From Zea mays (taxonomy: Eukaryota > Streptophyta > Magnoliopsida > Poales > Poaceae), in the NCBI RefSeq assembly GCF_902167145.1, contig NC_050098.1:84112207-84176206 (forward strand): a stretch of DNA of 64,000 nucleotides, given 5' to 3'. Positions 48,555 to 58,950 of this stretch are shown piece by piece. A program made the translations under genes and the position numbers. The notes under the pieces are model-generated. The model was not told the origin of the DNA. It ran no database searches and worked only from the letters and a program-made list of their open reading frames with translations. The number at the start of each line of letters is the position of its first letter. Within the stretch, counting starts at the first letter, position 1.

Positions 48555-50398
48555 TGTAACACCCGAGGATCCACAAACACCCCAGAATGCTACTAAACTA
48601 CACATCTAACATTCATATATAAAATTTCGACAACATCTCCTTTGAAAATTGCATAAACGGGGAAGCAACAAAGTATAAATAGATATCATGATAAGAAAAC
48701 ATAATAGACATTAACAACTATAACACCCCGGGATCCACAAACACCCCAGAATGCTACTAAACTACACATCTAACATTCATATATAAAATTTCGACAACAT
48801 CTCCTTTGAAAATTGCATAAACGGGGAAGCAACAAAGTATAAATAGATATCATGATAATAAAACATAATAGACATTAATAATCTGCTAGCAATGGGAAAA
48901 CAACCATAACGATATGAACTGAATTAACCAGTGCGCACAACTAGTTAAAAACAAACATCCTTTGACAAGAAGTTTCTAATTAAATCATGACTGCGCCTAG
49001 GCAGCATTATTATGAGAGTGAAGGTGGATGTGCTGCTACTTCCCACTCCCCTTGATGAGTAACAAGCACCTGCATTGAGTAATGCAAGAGTGAGATGAAA
49101 CATCTCAGCAAGCAAATTGTTTTGACGTGATATTTAAACCACAAATTGAATTAATCAACATTCTAAAAGAATCACAATTAAGATCAGAAATACTTGTAGA
49201 TATAGAACTCAATAGTCCCAATATAACCAATACCATCTCATTTCCACGAACAACCACGATAGGTTGTATAACACTTCCCTGCGTCAACAATACCTGCAAA
49301 TATCACTCAATGTATGCATAGGAATGCAATGTGTAGGTCCTCTGTCTTCATACCTCTGAGGGTATAAAACCACATCATCTGCAAATATCACTTCAATGAA
49401 TTCATATGAATGCAATGCATATGTCCTCTGCCTTCATACCTCTAAGGGTATGAAGCCGCATCGTACCCCTCCTCGGGCAACGTACGATGCTAAGTTGTAC
49501 CGGTACGGTCAGACCATAGGTCACGACAAAACTTCAGATGCAAATGAGTCATGGAATGTATATGACATGTTGCATTTATCAATAAACTACACTTCCTTCA
49601 GATACAATACAAACCTCAATTAATACTTAATCTGCCTTCAGATACAATACAAACCTCAATAATACTTCATCTGCCTTCAGGGTGTGAATTAATCTCATGG
49701 GTCGTACTAGAACCATAATCATCATCAATATATGATAAAGCATCAATATAATACAATCAAGTAAAAACATCATCATATAGTTCAATTATGAAAGAATCCA
49801 ATAATTCTGAATATTAGAGTGTAGGCGATAGAAATAACAGGTCAAAACGGTAGCAACCACCGCTACATTCACTTGCCTTCATCGAAGAAGAAAAATGTAC
49901 TGGGCATGATCTAGAGTGTAGCCACCTAGGGTTTCCCCAAGAAAATTTGCAAGAAGAGATGGGGATAAAACATCTCCTTGGTCCTCTCTTCCTCTTAAAT
50001 CCAACTTGCTCCTCCTCTTGTCGATCCTTGCTGCTTGGGGGAGATCTACAAGGAGGAGGAAGCCGTGGAGAGGGTAGAGGGCGGCTGCTAATGGGGAGGA
50101 GAGGAAGAGGGAGGGGGCGGCCCAAGGGGTGGAAAGGGTGGGGGCGGCTGCAACTATCGGGAGAAGGAGAGGGGGTCGGCTAGGGTTGGGGAGGAGGGGG
50201 GCTCCCATCCATTAGATCGAGATCAAAGGCCTGAACTCGCTCTCCCATCTGAGCTCCCGACCCCAGCGGAAAAAAATGCCAAAAGATCTACTGTTTCCCT
50301 GAGGAATGCCTCCTGAAACTCCAAACCCTAATGCCACAGAACATGAAAGAAAAGAGAAAAAGAAATTTAACTTCTTTTCAGAAAATTGGGGTATCACA
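48555..50398 (-). repeat. 3' LTR of L, with a 164-bp terminal tandem duplication
   Basis: The first 164 bp (48555-48718) are repeated from 48719 with a few differences. The second unit starts TATAACACC and matches the start of the right LTR at 52131. Apart from the extra unit the LTR is 1680 bp. A GC-rich stretch lies at 49980-50220. Confidence 0.88.
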
Positions 50399-52130
50399 CT
50401 CTACCCCCCTTAAAAAGAATTCGTCCTCAAATTCGACCACTCCAAGCAAAGCATCCAAGGTACCCCATATAGCACCACCATTCAAAACATGGGTCCATTA
50501 TTGGTCTTAATTAACACAAGAAGTTCTACCTCAGACTAATTGTCTTAGGAAACTACACAACCTGATATCCAGCATGAAACAACACGCAATGAAGCTCAAA
50601 GCAAGTCATAGATGCAATCAACACTACGATTTCACACAATCAAATTTGGATGCAGCTATACATCAACATCAATGTCTTAAAAAACACTCTTTTATGAAGA
50701 GGTAATATGCACTAAGCACAACCCTTACCAGCTTCAACAATTCATTGTAATTCAATGTTAAACATCCACATGAGATGAATGTATAAGAAGATCAAACACC
50801 TCACCTCAAAGCACCACAAGACAAGTAGTTCTATTGAAACAAAACTCCTAATCTTCCTAAACCTTGTTCTTACCATCATAAAAAGATAATCATGTAATCT
50901 CACATTCTTTGCACCCCACAAAAGGGAGAAAGTCTATAGAACTAATGGAGCAAAAAAGACGACAAGAAGCCAATAACATTCTGCGCGGCACAGTTCATCG
51001 AAGAAATGCCAAAAACTCCACAAAGAGCACTGACAGCACAACAACAACACCATACTTGCTTAACCAATGTCACTATACTTCATCCAACAACTCAACTAAG
51101 AAAAAAATCCAAACTAGTAAGGTTAACCTACACATAATATAAGTCTTCATCTACTGTAGTTCAGAAACTTACATTCCATTCTATCATACGATGCACTCAA
51201 AGTACTAGACATACATGGTCAATAATAACCCCGTAATTCTTCACACATTTGACAAACATCTCAAGCTGATGTAAAAACCACATCATTTAGGAATAGGTGA
51301 CTAACCACACACAACCAACTCTAGGCTAGGCAATGACTTCATTCAAACCAATAGATAAGTGGTCCAACAATGGCTCCACAAGCATGCATCGGGAGAGAAC
51401 CATCAGATCCTCAACGTATTAATACCTAATCATTGGATCAAGAAAATCAAATATTTATTCTACAATTAGCATGACTAACATGTAACCACTTTAAACCACA
51501 TCTAGGCTTTGTGGCTACTAAATCACAAGATAGAAGAGAGACAGGTAAGCCACTCTGGCTAGCTATGTAAAGACTTCCCCCAAAATCCATATAAAAGTAC
51601 CAATATTCATTTCTTTCAGAACTGGTTTCTCGACATAAACAATCATTCTTTGCAAAGATAGTTGGAGCTATCCACCAACAGCCCAACAACCCAACAACTT
51701 AAATTCAAATTGATGGTTACCTTGTAACCCAAAACACGCAATTCACACTCCTCTTAGAAACATCCTCAATCAAGCATATATAACAATATTATTGTAATAA
51801 AACTCAACCATGAAAAACATGTTGAAAACAACATAAGCATACATGTATATCACAAGCATAATAACAACTTCAATCTCACAAAAGACCAGCGATATCAATC
51901 GCATTAATAAAACAATATCAAAATTTAGAAATGAATTATATCAGGCATTAAGTCATAAACAACTTACCACATAACCGTAAAGGAATAGGGAGGGTGAAAT
52001 TATTTCATCTGCACTTCAAAGACATTAACATATATCAAAGATATTTGAACACATGCCCTTCTTATATGTGCATGTGTGCAATTTCATGTTCAATTTACCT
52101 AGAATCTTAAGCCTAAGCTTTGATACCAAC
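50399..52130. other. Interior of L, no coding sequence recognised
   Basis: The 1.73 kb is AT-rich. The longest frame (51447-51689, minus, 80 codons) shows no retroelement motif. The polypurine tract is at its left end and the primer site at its right end. Confidence 0.7.
52117..52128 (-). other. Primer-binding site of L
   Basis: TGGTATCAAAGC on the minus strand begins two bases from the 5' LTR. It is of initiator tRNA-Met type. Confidence 0.8.
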
Positions 52131-53794
52131 TGTAACACCTCGGGATCCACAAACACCCCAGAATGCTACTAAACTACACATCTAACATTCATATATAATA
52201 TTTCGACAGCATCTCCTTTGAAAATTGCATAAATGGGGAAGCAACAAAGTATAACTAGATATTATGATAAGAAAACATAATAGACATTAATAATCTGCTA
52301 GCAATGGGAAAACAACCATAACGATATGAACTGAATTAACCAGTGCGCACTAGTTAAAAACAAACATCCTTTGACAAGAAGTTTCTAATTAAATCATGAC
52401 TGCGCTTAGGCAGCATTATTATGAGAGTGAAGGTGGATGTGCTGCTACTTCCCACTCCCCTTGATGAGTAACAAGCACCTGCATTGAGTAATGCAAGAGT
52501 GAGATGAAACATCTCAGCAAGAAAATTGTTTTGACGAGATATTTAAACCACAAATTGAATTAATCAACATTCTAAAAGAATCACAATTAAGATCAGAAAT
52601 ACTTGTAGATATAGAACTCAGTAGTCACAATATAACCAATACCATCTCATTTCCTCGAACAACCACGATAGGTTGTATAACACTTCCCTGCGTCAACAAT
52701 ACCTGCAAATATCACTCAATGTATGCATAGGAATGCAATTTGTAGGTCCTCTGTCTTCATACCTCTGAGGGTATAAAACCACATCATCTGTAAATATCAC
52801 TTCAATGAATTCATATGAATGCAATGTATATGTCCTCTGCCTTCATACCTCTAAGGGTATGAAGCCGCATCGTACCCCTCCTCAGGCAACGTACGATGCT
52901 AAGTTATACTGGTACGGTCGGACCATAGGTCACGACAAAACTTCAGATGCAAATGAGTCATGCAATATATATGGCATGCTGCATTTATCAATAAACTACA
53001 CTTTCTTCAGATACAATACAAACCTCAATTAATACTTAATCTGCCTTCAGATACAATACAAACCTCAATAATGCTTCATCTGCCTTTAGGGTGTGAATTA
53101 ATCTCATGGGTCATACTCGAACCATAATCATCATCAATATATGATAGAGCATCAATATAATACAATCAAGTAAAAACATCATCATATAGTTCAATTATGA
53201 AAAATTCAATAATTTTGAATATTAGAGTGTAGGCGATAGAAATAACAGGTCAAAACGGTAGCAACCACCGCTACATTCACTTGCCTTCATCGAAGAAGAA
53301 AAATGTACTGGGCATGATCTGGAGTGTAGCCACCTAGGGTTTCCCCAAGAAAATCTGCAAGAAGAAATGGGGATAGAACATCTCCTTGGTCCTCTCTTCC
53401 TCTTCAATCCAACTTGCTCCTCTTGTCGATCCTTGCTGCACGGGGGAGATCTATAGGGAGGAGGAAGCCGTGGAGAGGGTAGAGGGCAGCTGCCAATGGG
53501 GAGGAGAGGAAGATGGAGGGGGCGGCCCAAGGGGTGGAAAGGGTGGTGGCGGCTGCAACTATCGGGAGGAGAGGCGGTCGGGTAGGGTTGGGGAGGAGGG
53601 GGGCTCCCATCCATCGGATCGAGATCAAAGGCCCGAACTCACTCTCCCAACTGAGCTCCCGACCCCAGCGGAAAAAATGCCAAAAGATCTACTGTTTCCC
53701 TGAGGAATGCCTCTTGAAACTCCAAACCCCAATGCCACATGAAAGAAAAGAGAAAAAGAAATTTAACTTCTTTTCAGAAAATTGGGGTATCACA
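52131..53794 (-). repeat. 5' LTR of L
   Basis: This 1664-bp LTR on the plus strand starts TGTAACACCTCGGG and ends TTGGGGTATCACA. It is collinear with 48719-50398. It has a few percent divergence by eye and lacks the terminal duplication. Confidence 0.9.
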
Positions 53795-53799
53795 ACTAA

Positions 53800-54226
53800 G
53801 AAATGTAATATTTGTGTATGAGTCGAACATCAAACATTTGTTTGTATTTTAATGTAATATATTTCTTTGTGATGCATGAAATCTATATACTTACCTGTTT
53901 TCGAGCCTTCGACGAAAATACACCTTCCCTTCTTTTCATGTTTCGCAAAGAAAAAATCACCCCTTCTTTTGTCGTAGCTGTTATATAATATTGTTATCGA
54001 CAAAGATTTTCTTGGTATGTAAAATTATAGCTGCCGAAGGTGCACTTTGTGCTTCAACACATTGTTGCATTCATCAAATATTTTGAAAGAAGCATATTTG
54101 CTTCTCCATAGTTCTGTTGCTGATGCGATATGATGTATGATGTAATGATATGAGAAATGATGAGATGATATGATGCAGCATGATGTTTATGCCGAAGACA
54201 CACACCCACTCGAAAATGCACCCAGA
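53800..54226. other. Z2 spacer between antisense gene and minisatellite
   Basis: This is AT-rich sequence with no coding signal. It is the part of Z2 directly after the antisense gene once L is removed, so it should hold the 3' end of the antisense transcript. AATGTAAT-like stretches near 53800-53870 could serve as polyadenylation signals, but this is weak. Confidence 0.4.
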
Positions 54227-54573
54227 CTCTGCATCCCCTTAGGAACGACTTTTGAGTCTCTTCACCTTTTACTTAGGTGATATTTCAGCTCTGCATCCCC
54301 TTAGGAACGACTTTGGAGCTAAGCTCTGCATCCTCTTAGCAACGACTTTGGAGCTTCTTCACCCTCTATTTCGGTGGCATTTAAGCTCTGCATCCCCTTA
54401 GGAACGACTTTGGAGCTTCTTCACCTTTTATTTCGGTGGCATCTTGGCTCTGCATTCCCTTAGGAACAACTTTTGAGCTTCAGAACTTACTCTGCGCTAC
54501 CTTAGGAATGACTTTGTAGCTTCAGTACTTACTCTGCGCTCCCTTAGGAACGTCTTTGTAGCTTCTGAAGTAT
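54227..54573. repeat. Minisatellite of Z2, seven units of 62, 35 or 42 bp
   Basis: Units start with CTCTGC(AT/GC)... at 54227, 54289, 54324, 54386, 54448, 54490 and 54532, giving lengths of 62, 35, 62, 62, 42, 42 and 42. A common core, CCTTAGGAACGACTTTGGAGC, with small variants opens every unit. The unit tails differ (TTCACC...GGTGGCAT or CAGTACTTA). The array lies between the gag remnant and the antisense gene. Confidence 0.88.
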
Positions 54574-55035
54574 TGTTAAGGCGATGCGCTCCACACTTGA
54601 TGGTGCGACCACGGTATTATTACATCAAATTGGAAATTATTACATTCTGAATTGTTTTTCATGCAAGAAAATAAAATAGCGGAAAAAATTAAGACACATC
54701 AGGGTAGGATATTCTTTAATCGAATCACTGTGGCACCTTTAATAGATGTGCTTCGACTCAGGCAAAGTGATGTTGACTGTGCGAGCTTCGGACTCCTCCC
54801 AAAGGTCGCGCTGTTGCTGAGTGTGGTGGTGCTCTTCTGGCTGTTGACCGCGGACCAGGGCAAGTGCTAGCGGTGGTGGTGGCAACTGGGCCCAGGAAGC
54901 TTGAGAATGGCTTGCCGAAGCGACCGAGGCCGTAGGATATTGATTGCCTACATATTTCGGGACGTAGGGAGAGTAGCACGAAGCGGTATGCAGAACCTGC
55001 TTCGGCTGATTCTGTCGCGCTTCAGCTTCGGCAAT

Positions 55036-56300
55036 TTATTTCTGCTTCTGAATCGTAATTTGGCACATTCTTGTAGTGTGCCCCTTATCTTCACCGCGGA
55101 ACAAACAAAACACTTTCCTGGGCTGATCTCCATATCTTCCTCCGAAGATTCTCCCCCCTCTACCTCTTGGAGCCGGTGGCCTGAAAGAGCTTTGTTGTGC
55201 TCCTGACGACTGAGAGCTGTGCTGCTGCCTTTGGGTATGGTTTCCCCTGTCATCACTTGAGCTAGCATTATGGATTGATCTGACATGCCTAGGGTGGAAT
55301 CTTCCTCTGAAGCCCCTGGCCATTTTAGAGTATATGTAGGCTTCTTCATGTCTTTGCCGAAATTCATTATCGGCTCTGATGTACTCATCCATTTTTTGGA
55401 GAAGCTTCTCCATGGTTTGCGGCGGCTTCCTTGCAAAGTATTGCATCGTTGGTCCTAGTCTGAGCCCCTTGATCATGGCCTCGATGACAATATCATTGGG
55501 CACTATAGGCGCCTAAGCTCTCAACCGCATGAACCTTCGGACATACGCTTGGATGTATTCTTTCTGGTCCTATGTGCACTGGAACAGAGCTTGGGCAGTA
55601 ACTGGTTTCGTTTGGAAACCCTAGAAGCTAGTGACCATCATGTCTTTTAGCATATGCCACGACGTAGTTGTCCCTGGCCGAAGAGAAGAGTACCATGTTT
55701 GAGCCACGCTTCTGACTGCCATGACGAATGACTTCACCATGACCGCAGTATTGCCCCCATATGAGGATATGGTTGCTTCGTAGCTCATCAAAAATTGCTT
55801 TGGGTCTGAGTGCCCGTCATACATGGGGAGCTAAGGTGGCTTATATGACGGGGGCCACGGGGTAGCCTGCAATTATGCTGCTAAGGGAGAAGCATCATCA
55901 AAAGCAAAACTGCCATGATGAAAGTCACCATACCACTCATCATCATTAATTGGGCTTTCTTGACGAAGCTCCTTGTGTTGGGGCCTTCGGTCTTGGTCAT
56001 CCTGGGTAAGGTGACGCATTTCTTCATCAGCTTCGTCGATCTTTCTCTGAAGGTCGGCGAGTCGAAGAATCTTTTCCCTTTTTCTTTGTACGTGCTGGTG
56101 GATAGCCTCCAAATCCCTGATCTCCTGATATAGCTCCTCCTCTTGAGGTGTTGGGCTAGTAGCTTTCCTCTTCTAGCTCCTAGCTTCTCGCAGTGTTTCC
56201 TAATTAGTGTCCAGTGGCTGCAGGCAGCCCCTGGCACTACTGTCTTCTTCGGTGGCAGTACGAAAGTCGATGCTTGCCGAAGGTGGTTGATTGAGTTCAC
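55036..56300 (-). pseudogene. Z2 gag remnant
   Basis: Right to left, a helical N-terminal segment (EAIHQHVQRKREKILRLADL, 56112 frame) is followed by a capsid-like part (HSDPKQFLMSYEATISSYGG; AQTWYSSLRPGTTTSWHML, 55824-55621). The frame 55503-55036 then carries LLQKMDEYIRADNEFRQRHE, an Arg/Gly-rich stretch and a degenerate knuckle, CLFRGEDKGHTTRMC, in which the second Cys of CxxC is replaced. Frames change between segments and stops intervene near 56112 and 55510. This is the Tat-type gag. No protease or polymerase follows. Confidence 0.82.
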
Positions 56301-56316
56301 CGGAGATGGGCGCCAA
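56301..56316 (-). other. Primer-binding site of Z2
   Basis: On the minus strand TTGGCGCCCATCTCCG follows the 5' LTR end directly. The TGGCGCC type differs from the tRNA-Met sites of R, T and L and is usual in Tat-lineage elements. Confidence 0.75.
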
Positions 56317-56998
56317 TGTTGGTCCTTGTTCTCAAATTCTATACATCAAGAACAAGACAACACGATTCTTAATAATTAGAGACCTTCGTCCTTTGAAGCA
56401 TTATCTCCTCTTGGATATAATGATCTTCAGACGAAGGTCATGAAGGGCATACCTTCATCATATCAATGAACAAATATAAATAAAGGTACATGAAATACAA
56501 AAGAATATCAATAATGATTATGAATCAACATGTTATTTATATTCTCATATCATAAGCATTAATAAACATCAACAATGTTTATATTACAATGATACCTTCG
56601 GGTTGCCAGAAGGTGAAGACATGAGAATGATGCAAGAGTGATTACCAACCAGCGTGAACAGTACGGTGTTACTGTTCATCTATTTATAGGCACGGGACGT
56701 AGCCCAGGTAAGATTACATTCATGCCCCTAACATGTACTCTTAATCATAATGCAGACTATCAAGGACTAGGTAGTCTTTTCTCTCTTAGGTCGGTTTCGT
56801 CCTTCATCTTCGCTAACATGCCAAGCGGAAGCTCCTTTAGCCATAGCTTCGGCGTCCATCCGTGTTGCCTTCGGGCTGTATCCTCATATCACACGCCTTC
56901 ATCCCAAAGCCGAAGCTTCCTGTAATAGTCTATGTCATACTGAAAGTACATGGTTAGTCACGTTTTTTAGGACCTTCGGAATAGGAAGGCCCCCAACA
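56317..56998 (-). repeat. 5' LTR of Z2
   Basis: This 682-bp LTR on the plus strand runs from TGTTGGTCC to CCCCCAACA, pair of 44743-45425. The inverse of the TATAAATAGATGAACAG promoter lies near 56675-56690. Confidence 0.88.
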
Positions 56999-57003
56999 AT
57001 GGT

Positions 57004-58001
57004 CATTCTTGAAGTAAATAGGAGCTAAAATTTACTAGTTGTTGTTTTGGGCTGCACGCAATGTTTTCGCCGTGCCATAAGTCTGATCGTTTAGAAATTA
57101 TGCTTTTCAAAAGTTCAGTAACTGAATATGTCCAATTTCTGTACAGATTTCAGAGATTGCATTATTTGCTTATGTTTGGTTTTAAATCAGTCCTTGTCAA
57201 TTATAAGAAACTTGTAGATAATTTCCTTATCTTTCATGTGTTAAATTTTCATGACCACAAACTTTATAGTTTGAGAGTTATGAATTTTATAAAATGATTG
57301 TTGTATTATGTCCACTCTCGAAACAGATTTCGAAATCTGTGTATGTTGTGTACTACTTTTGCTAAGCTTTCCAAAAAGTCTTGGATCACTCTTGTTGGTG
57401 GTCTAAAGGTTAAGTTATAGTCATTTGAAGTGTGGTCTGAATCTGTCCAAATCTGGATAGCAAAGCCTTCTAGTGTCTTTTACCCTTGATACATACTAAA
57501 CCAACCTGAGTTGTTTATAAATGATTGGTAGACAATTTCATTATCTTTCCAGAAAGTCTAGGATCAATTGATTTAGATGCTCGAGTGTATGGTTATGAAT
57601 TTTCGAAGTCGCAAGTGTGAATCTGTCCACATCTGGATAGAGCTGTCAGTTTAGCACTATTTAACCTTGCTAAGTGTCTAATCAGATTGAGATAACAATA
57701 CCAAAGTTATAGAGCATTTCTTATACTTTCCAAAAAGTATTTGATCACTATTTTTGGATGAATATCTTGTGAGTTACGACTGAAACAAGTAAATGTTGTG
57801 CTGCTGTCCTAATCTTGTTGATTGTGGTTGATTGCTCTACTCTCTTGTCTTGCTTGAGCATGATTGATAGTGTTATCTCATGATCCCTATATTAGTAGAT
57901 TATATAATTGGAGATATACAAGTAACTAGTGCAGTAGTATATTAAATTGTTCATGTCTAGTAAGTAATTAGCTTCGATCAATGTTGATTTAGCAAGTGTC
58001 A
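57004..58001. other. Base sequence U, fourth part, with degenerate ~180-bp repeats
   Basis: This non-coding sequence lies between Z2 and Z3. ATCTGTCCAAATCTGGATAG at 57441 recurs at 57621 with one change. CTTTCCAAAAAGTCTTGGAT at 57367 recurs in altered form at 57545 and 57726. The spacings are 178-181 bp. No frame encodes anything I recognise. Confidence 0.6.
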
Positions 58002-58657
58002 TGTTGGTCACTCGTTCTCAAGTGCTATAAATCAAGAACAAGGCAACCCAATTGTTAAGGATTAAGGATCTTCGTCTTCCGAAGCATTATATCCACATGA
58101 GAATAATTTTCATCAGACGAAGGTCACCAAAGACAAGCATTCATTATTTAATATATGAATGGAAATACAAAAGGATAAAGATGAAGATTGGATCTTTATT
58201 AATTCATTTATATTCATATTCCATAAAACATAAATGAAAGTTCAATAGTATTGGTATTACATTGATACCTTCAACTTGCTTGAGGGTGAGAAAGCGGGAG
58301 AGCGATTACAATCCAGTGTGAACAGTACGGTGGTACTGTTCATCTATTTATAGGCACGGGACGCAGCCCGGATGAAATTACACATATATCCTTGACACTC
58401 GTCTATTTTTATAATACAAAACATCAGGGACTAAGTAGTCTTTGTTCCTTTTCGACCTTCATCATTACATCAGAACCGAAGTTCCTTGATTACAGCTTCA
58501 TCGTTCATTCTTGTTATCTTCGGGCTTCATCTTCACTTTGCTATATAAAAGAAACTCTCGTCCCGAAGCCGAAGTCTCCTCTAACAATCCATGTCATACT
58601 AAAAACATACGGTCAGTTACATTTTTGAGGACCTTCGGAGGAAGAAGGCCCCCAACA
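58002..58657 (-). mobile_element. 3' LTR of Zeon-like element Z3
   Basis: This 656-bp LTR on the plus strand runs from TGTTGGTCACTCG to GGCCCCCAACA, followed by the inverse polypurine tract (58658-58672). The LTR is on the minus strand, as in Z2. The pentamer before it is TGTCA. The gag side of the element lies beyond the window. Confidence 0.85.
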
Positions 58658-58814
58658 TTAGCCCCTCGTAGTATTGATTTGTTTCTTTGTAACAAATTTA
58701 GACTGTGACATGAATGAAGGCCTTTAGCCAAAGGTCCGAAAAAACACCTTCCCTTCGCTAGAATAGCAAATTACACTGACCTGCGAGACCCACCAAACTG
58801 TGGGGCTCTGAACA

Positions 58815-58822
58815 TATAAATA
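58815..58822 (+). promoter_or_regulatory. TATA box of the Z3 antisense gene
   Basis: TATAAATA followed by GGAG lies 136 bp before the ATG at 58951. Confidence 0.65.
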
Positions 58823-58950
58823 GGAGCATGCATTGTGAGTATTTTTCGTGCTATTTCAGTTGCTTACATTGCGCTCGTCATTTTAACCTTTCTTGGCTTG
58901 TCGAGTTCAATTAGATTTTAAGCTTCGGCATTGTAGCAACCATCGACCAA

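Larger units (their letters stand above)
48555..53794 (-). mobile_element. Non-coding LTR element L (LARD-like), nested in Z2
   Basis: This 5240-bp element has LTRs at 48555-50398 and 52131-53794 and a perfect duplication ACTAA (48550-48554 and 53795-53799). The primer site TGGTATCAAAGC (minus strand, 52117-52128) adjoins the right LTR and a polypurine tract (50399-50416) adjoins the left LTR. The element therefore reads on the minus strand. The 1.7-kb interior shows no gag or pol. It would depend on proteins of another Ty3/gypsy element. It entered 15 bp after the stop codon of the Z2 antisense gene. Confidence 0.9.
44743..56998 (-). mobile_element. Zeon-like (Tat) non-autonomous element Z2, complete, minus strand
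   Basis: The LTRs are 44743-45425 (3') and 56317-56998 (5'). The primer site lies beside the 5' LTR, the polypurine tract beside the 3' LTR, gag reads leftwards, and an antisense gene reads rightwards from the 3' end. I find no protease, RT, RNase H or integrase. Without the nested element L it is about 7.0 kb, close to the remembered size of maize Zeon-1, which also lacks pol. Flanking pentamers are GTGGT (44738-44742) and ATGGT (56999-57003). The left LTR begins TA in place of TG. The LTRs differ at about 5% by eye, making this older than R, T and L. Confidence 0.88.

Noticed and set aside
44743..58657. Pairing the Zeon-like LTRs at 44743 and 58002 as one element
   Set aside because: The LTR at 58002 is more diverged and is followed by its own polypurine tract and antisense gene. 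The LTR at 56317 carries the primer site and gag and pairs better with 44743.
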